From Sphingobacteriaceae bacterium (GTDB lineage: Bacteria > Bacteroidota > Bacteroidia > Sphingobacteriales > Sphingobacteriaceae), in NCBI GenBank assembly GCA_029266635.1, contig JAQSWM010000001.1, positions 496,001 through 560,000 of the forward strand: DNA of 64,000 nt, written 5' to 3'. Below, piece after piece: positions 36,564 through 44,410 of this stretch (the first letter of the stretch is position 1; every line of letters starts with the position of its first letter). A model generated the notes under the pieces. That model worked only from the letters and a program-made list of their open reading frames with translations. It did not search any database and was not told the DNA's origin. A program made the translations under genes and the position numbers.

Positions 36564-37769
36564 ATGGGCAAGAATAAATTCATGTTTGCTACCGGAATTG
36601 AGAACAGCTATCCAACAATTAACGTGGATGGAAAGAAGGTGCGGGTTGATGAGATGGAGAAAACCGGGCATTATAAACGCTGGAAAGAAGACTTTTCGCT
36701 GGTGAAAGAGATGGGCATAGAGTTTCTGCGTTATGGCCCGCCTTATCACACCTGCCATGTTGGGCCCGGTCAATACGACTGGTCTTTTTCTGACGAGACT
36801 TTCCATGAATTAAAACGCTTAGAAATAACTCCCCTTGTCGATTTGTGCCACTTCGGTGTACCCGATTGGGTAGGTGATTTCCAGAACTCTGACTGGCCGA
36901 AATATTTTGCCGAATATGCAAAAGCCTTTGCGGCACGGTATCCGCATATACAGTTCTTTACTCCGGTAAACGAGATCTTCATTGCTGCAACCTTCTCTGC
37001 CCAATACGGCTGGTGGAATGAAAGCCTGACGAGCGACAGAACATTTGTTACTGCTTTGAAAAATCTTTGCAAGGCAAATGTGTTGGCTATGCAGGCCATT
37101 CTGGAAGTCACTCCTGACGCAACCTTCATCCAAAGCGAATCCAGCGAGTATTTTCATGCTGAAGATCCCTCCTGCCGGGAACACGCCGATTTTCTAAACG
37201 AAAAACGATTTCTCTCACTTGACCTTTCGTACGGCCATCCGGTGAACGTACCTATGTACAAATACCTGCTGGAAAATGGGATGACAGATGAGGAATATCA
37301 ATGGTTTGAAAAAAGCTATATCAAAGCCCGCTGCATCATGGGCAATGACTATTACGTCACCAACGAGCATACCGTCCATGCGGATGGCAGCACCTCGGCT
37401 TCCGGCGAAATCTTCGGCTATTACATCATTACACACCAATATTTCAACCGGTATAACTTGCCGGTGATGCATACGGAAACCAATATATCCGAACCATATT
37501 CGGTGAATTGGCTGAAAAAGGAGTGGGCAAATTTATATCGCTTTAAACAGGACGGCTTTCCCATCGTAGGATTTACCTGGTACAGTCTTATCGATCAAAT
37601 GGATTGGGATACTGCCCTTCGCTCAAACGCAGGCAACGTAAACCCGCTCGGCCTTTACGACATTGACAGGAAGATACGTCCGGTTGGAGAAGCTTACAAG
37701 AAGCTGATCAGCATGTGGAAAGATGTTCTGGACGAGGAAAGCTACGGACTGCACTTTAGTTACAGATGA
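36564..37769 (+). CDS. Family 1-like glycoside hydrolase (beta-glycosidase-like), cytoplasmic
   Basis: 401 residues, no signal peptide. A GH1-type TIM barrel, shorter than classical beta-glucosidases (about 450). Visible landmarks: HYKRWKEDFSLVKEMGIEFL, LCHFGVPDWVG, the acid/base segment FTPVNEIF with Glu137 (classical TxNEP lacks its Pro here), and the nucleophile region PVMHTETN with Glu305, where classical enzymes have ENG. This divergent subgroup is often beside SDR or sugar reductase genes. Activity is plausible but the changed motifs leave doubt. Confidence 0.78.
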   Translation: MGKNKFMFATGIENSYPTINVDGKKVRVDEMEKTGHYKRWKEDFSLVKEMGIEFLRYGPPYHTCHVGPGQYDWSFSDETFHELKRLEITPLVDLCHFGVPDWVGDFQNSDWPKYFAEYAKAFAARYPHIQFFTPVNEIFIAATFSAQYGWWNESLTSDRTFVTALKNLCKANVLAMQAILEVTPDATFIQSESSEYFHAEDPSCREHADFLNEKRFLSLDLSYGHPVNVPMYKYLLENGMTDEEYQWFEKSYIKARCIMGNDYYVTNEHTVHADGSTSASGEIFGYYIITHQYFNRYNLPVMHTETNISEPYSVNWLKKEWANLYRFKQDGFPIVGFTWYSLIDQMDWDTALRSNAGNVNPLGLYDIDRKIRPVGEAYKKLISMWKDVLDEESYGLHFSYR

Positions 37770-37826
37770 TAAGCGAACACAGATCAGCTTTATTGCCGTT
37801 TTAAACTTCAAAGCTTCACTTATTCT

Positions 37827-37834
37827 TACCTTTG
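37827..37834 (+). promoter_or_regulatory. Bacteroidota -7 promoter box for the DEAD-box-like gene
   Basis: TACCTTTG, perfect match to TAnnTTTG, 16 nt before the ATG at 37851. The predicted leader would be about 10 nt. Confidence 0.55.
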
Positions 37835-37850
37835 CCCTTCATCCAATAAC

Positions 37851-39146
37851 ATGATCTGGTCAGAAAAGCTGAAACTCAACAAACAAATTGCTAAGTCGCT
37901 AAGCGAGGCGGGCATGGCTGCGCCAAAAGAAATTCAGCTTAGAACGCTTACCAGGATCAGCGGCGGGCAGGATCTGCTCGCAATAGCATCGCAAGGAAGT
38001 GGAAAAACCACCACCTGCGTTTTGGCTGCGCTAAACCGGTTCAGGCAGGGGCTTGAGGATGCGCCACGGGTGCTGATGCTGGTACCAGACAAGGATCGTG
38101 TGTTGGAAATTCTTGAACAATTTGAAAAGCTTAACCGCAATAAAACCATTCAAATTGTTGGCCTATATGCCGCACCGGCAATGGAAGCACAGCTAAATGC
38201 GCTGGCTGATGGTGCCGACATCGTAGTTGCCACGCCTGATCGTGCACGGGCTATTTACCTGAAGCTTGCTCTGAATCTCAACAAAATCCAACTTCTCATT
38301 ATCGATGATGCCGACCTGATTGTTAAACAAGGGTTGCAACTACCGGTTGCCGAATTAGCAAACAGCATTACTAAAGCTCAGCACCTGGTGTTTACAGAAG
38401 TTATGCATGATAAACTTGATAAAATGATCAAGCCGTTTATGCAGGAGCCGGCAATCATCGAAGTGGATGTAGATTCTGAACCGAAGATTTCCACCTACGA
38501 GCAGGTGCTCTATCAGGTACCGAACTTTCGTACCAAGCTAAATCTGCTCAACCTGTTTTTGAACGATGCTGAGCTTTTCAGCAAGGTAGTGGTTATTGTA
38601 AACAGCCCCGTTACCACCGACAAGATTTACCAGGTCTTGAAACGACAGGTCAGGACTGAAACTATGTTTGTCAGGCATCAGTCAGCCGAAGCAGTAACAG
38701 CTCAAAACATCCAGGAGTTTTTAACGACCGGTTACAGGATATTAATTGCCTTAAGCGGTTCTATTGATCCAATTGACCTCGCGAATGTTTCTTTCGTTAT
38801 CCATTTTGATGTTCCAGAAGAAAAAGAAACTTATATCCGGCGCATCCAAAATCCAGACCCCGCTGCGGTGCAGGATAAGCTTCACCTGCTTTTTGCCACC
38901 GATCTGGAATTAAATGCCGTTCGGCGGATTGAACTGGAAACCGGAGTAAGAATTCCTTTGGGCGATCTGCCTGAAGAACTAAAAATCGAAACAGACGAGA
39001 TCAGCAAACCGAAAAAAGTTGCTAAGGCGTCTGATGGCGAACCTGCCGGGAGCGCTTTCCACGAAAAAAAGCCGTCTAACGCTAAAACCCACAATTACAG
39101 CTCGGGCGAAAAAGCCCGGATGAACAAGAAGAAGAAATACGGTTAG
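37851..39146 (+). CDS. Divergent DEAD-box RNA helicase-like protein
   Basis: 431 residues with two RecA-like domains and a basic tail ending KKKKYG. The Q motif (Gln29) and Walker A (ASQGSGKTT, 46-54) are good. Other motifs are altered: Walker B reads DDAD (151-154) instead of DEAD, TPDR replaces TPGR, the motif III SAT is replaced by VFTEV, and motif VI (normally HRIGRTGR) reads YIRRIQNPDPA at 327-337. It may bind ATP and RNA without unwinding, or hydrolyse slowly. Overlaps the convergent DUF4230 gene by 4 nt. Confidence 0.85.
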   Translation: MIWSEKLKLNKQIAKSLSEAGMAAPKEIQLRTLTRISGGQDLLAIASQGSGKTTTCVLAALNRFRQGLEDAPRVLMLVPDKDRVLEILEQFEKLNRNKTIQIVGLYAAPAMEAQLNALADGADIVVATPDRARAIYLKLALNLNKIQLLIIDDADLIVKQGLQLPVAELANSITKAQHLVFTEVMHDKLDKMIKPFMQEPAIIEVDVDSEPKISTYEQVLYQVPNFRTKLNLLNLFLNDAELFSKVVVIVNSPVTTDKIYQVLKRQVRTETMFVRHQSAEAVTAQNIQEFLTTGYRILIALSGSIDPIDLANVSFVIHFDVPEEKETYIRRIQNPDPAAVQDKLHLLFATDLELNAVRRIELETGVRIPLGDLPEELKIETDEISKPKKVAKASDGEPAGSAFHEKKPSNAKTHNYSSGEKARMNKKKKYG

Positions 39147-39736
39147 TTCCTAAACCTTACTCCCACCTTTTTGCCTGAAATTGTTTCTAGCATTGGCTTG
39201 AAAATAGTCTGGGCATTCTCGCGGGTTTTGCCGAGGATGTCCATTGCCATCGCATTTTCCATCAGCTTTTTCTCGGCGATCTTATAAATATCCTCAACCA
39301 TTTCCTGACGTTGGCTGGGCAGCCACACGCCCGAAAGGTCATACACACGCGAACGTTGATGATCTAATTTAGCATAACAAATCTCAGGTGCAGGCAGAAA
39401 AACAGTCACCGAATCTGCGGAGGAAACAACGTCTTCTTTTTTGATCTTCGTGAGATCTATGCAGCCGGTGACCTCGCCCGCAGCCACAAACAGAATCCGA
39501 CTGTCGGGCATAAGCGTACGCACTTCCTTCTTTTCTATCACATCCTTCATGGAGTATTTCACCAGCTCCAGCTTTCCCATGTTGGTGATCTTTTCGATCA
39601 TCACGTCATCGGTTAAAACCGTCTGCTTCGAAAAAAGCTGATTTTTAAAATAGAAAAAAGCAAAGATCAGGAACAAAGCGGTTCCCACAGCTATCGCCAG
39701 CTTCAGGCTTCCGCGGTTGCCGCTACGCAACAGCAT
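39143..39736 (-). CDS. DUF4230-family membrane-anchored protein
   Basis: 197 residues: short basic N-terminus, one membrane helix at about 12-30, and a soluble domain outside. The pattern IEKITNMGKLELVKYSMKDV, then FVAAGEVTGCIDLTKI and VFLPAPEI, is that of DUF4230, a family common in Bacteroidota with unknown function and an SPFH-like look. Its start lies 14 nt inside the 3' end of trxB, and its stop codon overlaps that of the convergent helicase-like gene, so the genes are packed with no spacer. Confidence 0.82.
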   Translation of the reverse strand: MLLRSGNRGSLKLAIAVGTALFLIFAFFYFKNQLFSKQTVLTDDVMIEKITNMGKLELVKYSMKDVIEKKEVRTLMPDSRILFVAAGEVTGCIDLTKIKKEDVVSSADSVTVFLPAPEICYAKLDHQRSRVYDLSGVWLPSQRQEMVEDIYKIAEKKLMENAMAMDILGKTRENAQTIFKPMLETISGKKVGVRFRN

Positions 39737-40676
39737 GCTCCTTTGCTGCCAAATAGCGTTCAGCTTCCAAAGCGGCCATACAACCAGTACCCGCAGCGGT
39801 CACAGCCTGGCGGAAAATTTTATCCTGGGCATCGCCGCAGGCATAAACGCCTTCTATATTGGTTTCGGTACTGTCGGGTTTGGTGATGAGATAGCCCGTT
39901 TCATCCATTTCCAGCCATCCTTTGAAGATATCTGTGTTCGGCTTATGCCCAATCGCGACAAAAAACCCTTCCACTGGAATGGTGTTTTCCTCGCTGGTTT
40001 GATTGTTCAAAACCCGTATTCCGGTGACGTTTTGCCCGTTGCCGAGAATCTCTTTTGTTTCTGTATTGTAATGGATCTCGATGTTAGGAGTATTCAAAAC
40101 CCGATGCACCATCGCCTTGGAGGCACGAAACTCATCCCTCCGCACCAGCATGTGCACTTTCTTACAAAGTTTCGCTAAATAAGTAGCTTCTTCTGCTGCC
40201 GTATCGCCCGCTCCAACAATGGCAACTTCCTGGCCTTTGAAGAAAAAGCCATCGCACACAGCGCAGGCAGAAACTCCAAAGCCGTTATATTTTTGCTCGC
40301 TTTCAAGCCCCAACCATTTTGCCGAAGCACCGGTAGCGATGATCACAGTATCTGCAGTAACGGCTTTATGTTCATCAACTACAACCTTATGCACCGGGCC
40401 GGTAAAATCCACGGAAGTGATATAGCCAAACCGCACATTCGTGCCGAAACGCTCAGCTTGTTTACGGATATCTTCCATCATCTCTGGCCCCATCACGCCA
40501 TCCGGATAACCGGGAAAATTCTCCACATCAGTAGTTTGGGTGAGCTGTCCGCCGGGGACGATTCCGGTGTACATCACGGGCTTCAAATCTGCACGGGCAG
40601 CATAAATGGCAGCGGTATATCCGGCAGGACCGGAACCTATAATCAAACAATGTACGTGTTCGGTTTCTTGAGACAT
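39723..40676 (-). CDS. trxB: Thioredoxin-disulfide reductase
   Basis: 317 residues from the ATG at 40676 (MSQETEHVHCLIIGSGPAGY); the longer frame lacks homology. FAD motif GSGPAGYTAA at about 15, NADPH motif GAGDTAAEEA, the redox CxxC as CAVC in SACAVCDGFF, and the C-terminal GVYACGDAQDKIFRQ. Transfers electrons from NADPH to thioredoxin. Overlaps the DUF4230 gene downstream. Confidence 0.96.
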   Translation of the reverse strand: MSQETEHVHCLIIGSGPAGYTAAIYAARADLKPVMYTGIVPGGQLTQTTDVENFPGYPDGVMGPEMMEDIRKQAERFGTNVRFGYITSVDFTGPVHKVVVDEHKAVTADTVIIATGASAKWLGLESEQKYNGFGVSACAVCDGFFFKGQEVAIVGAGDTAAEEATYLAKLCKKVHMLVRRDEFRASKAMVHRVLNTPNIEIHYNTETKEILGNGQNVTGIRVLNNQTSEENTIPVEGFFVAIGHKPNTDIFKGWLEMDETGYLITKPDSTETNIEGVYACGDAQDKIFRQAVTAAGTGCMAALEAERYLAAKEHAVA

Positions 40677-40810
40677 TATTTTATGGTTGTTGAGCAAATC
40701 TACACGATTTAAGAGGAATGGGCAAGGTGCATTTGTCAGGAGCATGTTGTAATTGGCTCGCCTGTTATAAGGTTAAAAATGTTGTTAACTTGCGTCATCT
40801 ATCGAATTGT

Positions 40811-41224
40811 ATGAACATCAGAGTTACTGCTGTATTTGTTTCTATTTCAATGCTTTCGTCGTGCGAAAATGGAAACGGCAGTGGCAATAATCCCATTTTC
40901 GAGAAACACTCACCGGGCTCAAAAATCTACATGGATGAATTAACTGTCGAACTCGCCTCGCCAAAAGCTTCAGGCTTTACTTACCATTTTAACAACTATG
41001 TTGTGATGAACAGGAAGGAATACATTGAGGTTGAAATAAGCGGTCCGGAACTGGAAGCCGAAGCTTCTGTCCTTGTCAGGAACTGGCAAAAGCTGGAAGG
41101 GATCAGACGGACTAAGGGTATGGGATACAGGGGCGCTAAGCTTAAAGGATTGAAAATAGACGTTGAAGAAGTGGGTGGGAAAAGAGAGTTTGTGTACGAG
41201 GATTTGGATAAAATCGTTGATTAA
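40811..41224 (+). CDS. Small lipoprotein-like protein of unknown function
   Basis: 137 residues from the ATG at 40811. N-terminus MNIRVTAVFVSISMLSSC is a short hydrophobic signal ending in a lipobox cysteine (Cys18). The mature protein begins with a Gly/Asn-rich linker (ENGNGSGNN) and then a small alpha/beta domain. Family not recognised. Its TAA shares a base with the ATG of the YjbR-like gene, implying coupling. Confidence 0.7.
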   Translation: MNIRVTAVFVSISMLSSCENGNGSGNNPIFEKHSPGSKIYMDELTVELASPKASGFTYHFNNYVVMNRKEYIEVEISGPELEAEASVLVRNWQKLEGIRRTKGMGYRGAKLKGLKIDVEEVGGKREFVYEDLDKIVD

Positions 41225-41574
41225 TGAGCATAGAAGATATTCAGGCAATTTGTCGAACATTAAACGGCGTTAAAGAAGATATAAAATGGGAAGATCATTT
41301 ATGCTTCAATGTTGGTGGTAAGATGTTCCTGGTCACATCGCCTGACAATGTTCCCGTCTCCGCTTCTTTCAAAGTAAGCGATGAAGACTTTGATCAGGTA
41401 ATTTCTAAGCCTGGCTTTTCTCCTCAACGGCACCTGGGTCGATACAAATGGGTGAGCCTGGACGATATCAACCGGCTTTCAGCCACTGAATGGGAAGGAT
41501 TTATCTTACAGTCTTACGGACTGATTGCGTCTAAGCTGAGCAGGAAGTTCAAACAAGAAATTGGCTTGCTTTAA
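41224..41574 (+). CDS. MmcQ/YjbR-family protein
   Basis: 116 residues, whole length matches the MmcQ/YjbR double-wing fold: IEDIQAICRTLNGVKEDIKW, then CFNVGGKMFLVTS, and the typical end LSATEWEGFILQSYGLIASK. Cytoplasmic; called a DNA-binding protein in databases from the CyaY-like fold, but function is not settled. Starts on the last base of the preceding stop codon; convergent with the following gene, with a 4-nt overlap. Confidence 0.88.
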   Translation: MSIEDIQAICRTLNGVKEDIKWEDHLCFNVGGKMFLVTSPDNVPVSASFKVSDEDFDQVISKPGFSPQRHLGRYKWVSLDDINRLSATEWEGFILQSYGLIASKLSRKFKQEIGLL

Positions 41575-42098
41575 GCCGAACCATTTACAAAAAGATCAAA
41601 TAGCTTGTGGGTGGTGAGATTGGCTTTGATTTGCCAGTAATTGCTTCCGCCGTCCATCACCACAACCGCTCCACGTTTCCAACTTTTTTCCTGCTCCGTT
41701 TTGTAGTTTGCTCCCCACAAATTGCTCACCAGCACAATCCGTTCGCCGGTTGCCGTGATGTAACCGTAATATTGGCGGGCGTATTTGGGCAGGTTATCGT
41801 GAATAACCGGACCGATATTCTTTCCCTGATGCTCCAGCTTAGCATTCACAGCCCTTAGCTGGCTTGAGAGCAGAAGCTCAGCTGTTTCAATATCTTGTGC
41901 AGTTGGGGTAAACCTGAATTCTTTGGGAATGTCAGACATAAATGGTAGCACAAAATCCTTGGAGATACTTGAGCCCTCAAAAGAATCGCCTTTCACATAC
42001 GTGAGATACTTCGATGTTTGGCGATACTCAGTAACTTTTTGACCGTAAGCGCTGAACGACAGCACGCAGGAAAATGCCAGGATAAGATTCTTGATCAT
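41571..42098 (-). CDS. Secreted protein of unknown function
   Basis: 175 residues from the ATG at 42098 (MIKNLILAFSCVLSFSAYGQ), a clear Sec signal peptide cut after AYGQ; an ATG five codons upstream is an alternative. The body has a Tyr-rich central part (KYARQYYGYITATGERIVLV) and a C-terminal segment with GAVVVMDGG and WQIKANL. I do not recognise the family. It lies alone between the YjbR-like gene and the palindromic repeat. Confidence 0.7.
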   Translation of the reverse strand: MIKNLILAFSCVLSFSAYGQKVTEYRQTSKYLTYVKGDSFEGSSISKDFVLPFMSDIPKEFRFTPTAQDIETAELLLSSQLRAVNAKLEHQGKNIGPVIHDNLPKYARQYYGYITATGERIVLVSNLWGANYKTEQEKSWKRGAVVVMDGGSNYWQIKANLTTHKLFDLFVNGSA

Positions 42099-42152
42099 GA
42101 GTGAGATGAGCAAGTTTAACGAACGGCGGCTTGTAAAATTATGCCTTTCGAT

Positions 42153-42185
42153 AAACTTGCGAAGTTTTAGAAACTTCGCAAGTTT
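42153..42185. repeat. Palindromic repeat, copy A
   Basis: Perfect 15-bp inverted repeat, AAACTTGCGAAGTTT (42153-42167) and AAACTTCGCAAGTTT (42171-42185), 3-nt loop TAG. The inner 29 nt match copy B at 24641-24669 at 25 positions. It follows the 3' end of the carboxylase gene (minus strand), where it may terminate transcription. Confidence 0.8.
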
Positions 42186-42204
42186 TCAATTCGCTGGCCT
42201 TACA

Positions 42205-43833
42205 TCAGGTTTGTATCACACCAACATTGAACGCTTTTGTTATCGGCGACTGATTTGCCGCTTCAATTCCCATCGAAATAACTTTACGGGTTTCCATCGG
42301 ATCAATAATCCCATCTACCCACAGCCGTGCAGCGGCGTAGTAAGGGGTGGTTTGGGAGTTGTAGCGATCTGTTATTTCTTTCAGAAGCTCGTCTTCTTCT
42401 TCTTTGGTGATAGTTTCGCCTTTTGCGTTCAGGGAAGATTCCTGGATTTGAAGCAGTGTTTTCGCGGCTTGCGCTCCGCCCATCACGGCAATTTTTGCGC
42501 TCGGCCAAGCATAGATCAGCCGCGGATCATAAGCCTTGCCGCACATCGCGTAATTACCTGCGCCGTATGAGTTGCCGACCACAATTGTAAATTTCGGCAC
42601 CACAGAATTGGCAACTGCATTCACCATTTTCGCACCGTCTTTGATGATCCCGCCCTGCTCAGATCGGCTTCCCACCATAAAGCCGGTAACATCCTGAAGG
42701 AAAACTAATGGGATTTTCTTCTGGTTACAGTTCATGATAAACCGGGCGACTTTGTCTGCCGAGTCTGAATAGATGACCCCGCCAAACTGCATCTCACCTT
42801 TCTTTGATTTAACAACCTTTCGTTGATTGGCTACTATGCCCACTGCCCAGCCATCAATCCGGGCTAAACCGCAGAGAATGCTCTGCCCGTACAAAGCCTT
42901 GTATTCTTCAAATTCTGAACCATCAACCAGGCGCTGGATGATGTCACGCATGTCGTATGGCTTTTCGCGATTTTCCGGAAGCAAACCATAAATCTCCTGC
43001 TCATCTTTTACAGGAGCAAGTGGCTTTACGCGATCGAAACCCGCATTTTGCGGAGCTCCAAGCTTGCTCATGATGTTTTTGATGGAATCGAGGCAGGCGG
43101 CATCGTTTGGATGTTTGTAGTCGGTTACACCCGATATTTCACAATGCGTGGTAGCGCCGCCGAGCGTTTCGTTATCGATATCCTCACCGATAGCTGATTT
43201 CACCAGGAAACTTCCCGCAAGGAAAACTGAGCCCGTGCCATCCACAATCATCGCTTCATCGCTCATCACCGGAAGGTAAGCTCCGCCCGCCACGCAAGAG
43301 CCCATGATGGCTGAAATTTGCACAATCCCTTCACTGCTCATCAAAGCGTTGTTCCGGAATATTCGCCCGAAATGCTCCTTATCAGGAAAAATTTCATCCT
43401 GCATCGGCAGATAAACTCCGGCAGAATCAACTAAATAAATAATCGGCAAGCGGTTTTCCATGGCAATTTCCTGAGCCCGCAGATTTTTCTTTGCCGTCAT
43501 CGGAAACCAGGCACCAGCTTTTACTGTAGCATCGTTGGCAACAACCACGCACTGCCGTCCAGAAACATAACCCAAACCGCACACCACTCCCGCCGATGGG
43601 CAGCCCCCCTGCTCAGCGTACATGCCATCCGCTGCAAAAGCTCCAATTTCCAGCCATGGCTTGTCTTTGTCGATCAGGTAAGACACACGCTCGCGAGCCA
43701 GCATTTTCCCACGCTCCCTTTGCTTAGCCGCAGCCTTTTCGCCGCCACCCGCATATATTTTCTTAAGTTTTGTTTTCAGCTCAAAAACAGCCTGCTTATT
43801 CAGGTCTTCGTTTTTATTGAATTCAATATCCAT
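42205..43833 (-). CDS. Acyl-CoA carboxylase carboxyltransferase (beta) subunit, methylcrotonoyl-CoA type
   Basis: 542 residues from the ATG at 43833 (MDIEFNKNEDLNKQAVFEL); the extended frame encodes an unlikely hydrophobic leader. Two crotonase-fold halves: GGGEKAAAKQRERGKMLARE, GSCVAGGAYLPVMSDE, then the C-terminal FLQDVTGFMVGSRSEQGGII and VGNSYGAGNYAMCGKAYDPR. Length and the GYDPR-type stretch fit methylcrotonoyl- or geranyl-CoA carboxylase beta subunits better than propionyl-CoA carboxylase. The biotin-carrying alpha subunit is not in the window, so substrate is uncertain. Divergent from osmC. Confidence 0.9.
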   Translation of the reverse strand: MDIEFNKNEDLNKQAVFELKTKLKKIYAGGGEKAAAKQRERGKMLARERVSYLIDKDKPWLEIGAFAADGMYAEQGGCPSAGVVCGLGYVSGRQCVVVANDATVKAGAWFPMTAKKNLRAQEIAMENRLPIIYLVDSAGVYLPMQDEIFPDKEHFGRIFRNNALMSSEGIVQISAIMGSCVAGGAYLPVMSDEAMIVDGTGSVFLAGSFLVKSAIGEDIDNETLGGATTHCEISGVTDYKHPNDAACLDSIKNIMSKLGAPQNAGFDRVKPLAPVKDEQEIYGLLPENREKPYDMRDIIQRLVDGSEFEEYKALYGQSILCGLARIDGWAVGIVANQRKVVKSKKGEMQFGGVIYSDSADKVARFIMNCNQKKIPLVFLQDVTGFMVGSRSEQGGIIKDGAKMVNAVANSVVPKFTIVVGNSYGAGNYAMCGKAYDPRLIYAWPSAKIAVMGGAQAAKTLLQIQESSLNAKGETITKEEEDELLKEITDRYNSQTTPYYAAARLWVDGIIDPMETRKVISMGIEAANQSPITKAFNVGVIQT

Positions 43834-43929
43834 GAAAAGGCAAGTTAAAAGGAAAATACCATAAGGCAACTTTATCAGACAATTCTGCCCGGCAAGTTGT
43901 TTGCAAACATTCACCCGCAGGGGAAAACT

Positions 43930-43962
43930 TTTGTCCGGTCAAATTGCTTTTCTATAACTTGG
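43930..43962 (+). promoter_or_regulatory. Probable osmC promoter
   Basis: TTTG at 43930-43933 is followed after 21 nt by TAACTTGG (43955-43962), one mismatch from TAnnTTTG, 29 nt upstream of the osmC ATG. Confidence 0.4.
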
Positions 43963-43991
43963 CAACGTAATTCACCATTCAATCAATAATC

Positions 43992-44402
43992 ATGATCAGA
44001 AACGCAACAGCCGTATGGCAAGGTTCAGGCAAAGAAGGCAAAGGACATTTAACTACTCAAAGCAATGTTCTTAGCCAAACTCAGTACTCTTTTAACACCC
44101 GTTTTGAAGATGGGATAGGCACTAATCCTGAAGAACTCATCGCGGCTGCACATTCCGGATGCTTTACGATGAAGCTGAGTTTTGTGTTAAACGAGAAAGG
44201 CTTTACTGCCGATAAGCTCGAAACGAAATGCGAGATCACTTTTGAAAACGGCTCTGTTACTAAATCTCACCTTATTGTTCAGGCTACTGTGCCGGGAATT
44301 AGTGAAGATCAATTTCAGGAAGCTGTGAAAGATGCTGAACAAAACTGCCCGATTTCGCAGCTGTTAAACACCGAAATCAGTTCTGAGGCGAAATTGGTAT
44401 AA
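43992..44402 (+). CDS. OsmC/Ohr-family peroxiredoxin-like protein
   Basis: 136 residues spanning the whole OsmC fold. The two redox cysteines are seen in [12 protein letters not shown] (about residue 57) and [10 protein letters not shown] (about residue 118), as in OsmC organic hydroperoxide reductases; the AAAHSGC context is OsmC- rather than Ohr-type. Reduces organic peroxides in the cytoplasm. It begins a short operon with the Fpg-type glycosylase 8 nt later, a pairing that suggests a joint oxidative-damage role. Confidence 0.92.
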   Translation: MIRNATAVWQGSGKEGKGHLTTQSNVLSQTQYSFNTRFEDGIGTNPEELIAAAHSGCFTMKLSFVLNEKGFTADKLETKCEITFENGSVTKSHLIVQATVPGISEDQFQEAVKDAEQNCPISQLLNTEISSEAKLV

Positions 44403-44410
44403 GTTAAGTC

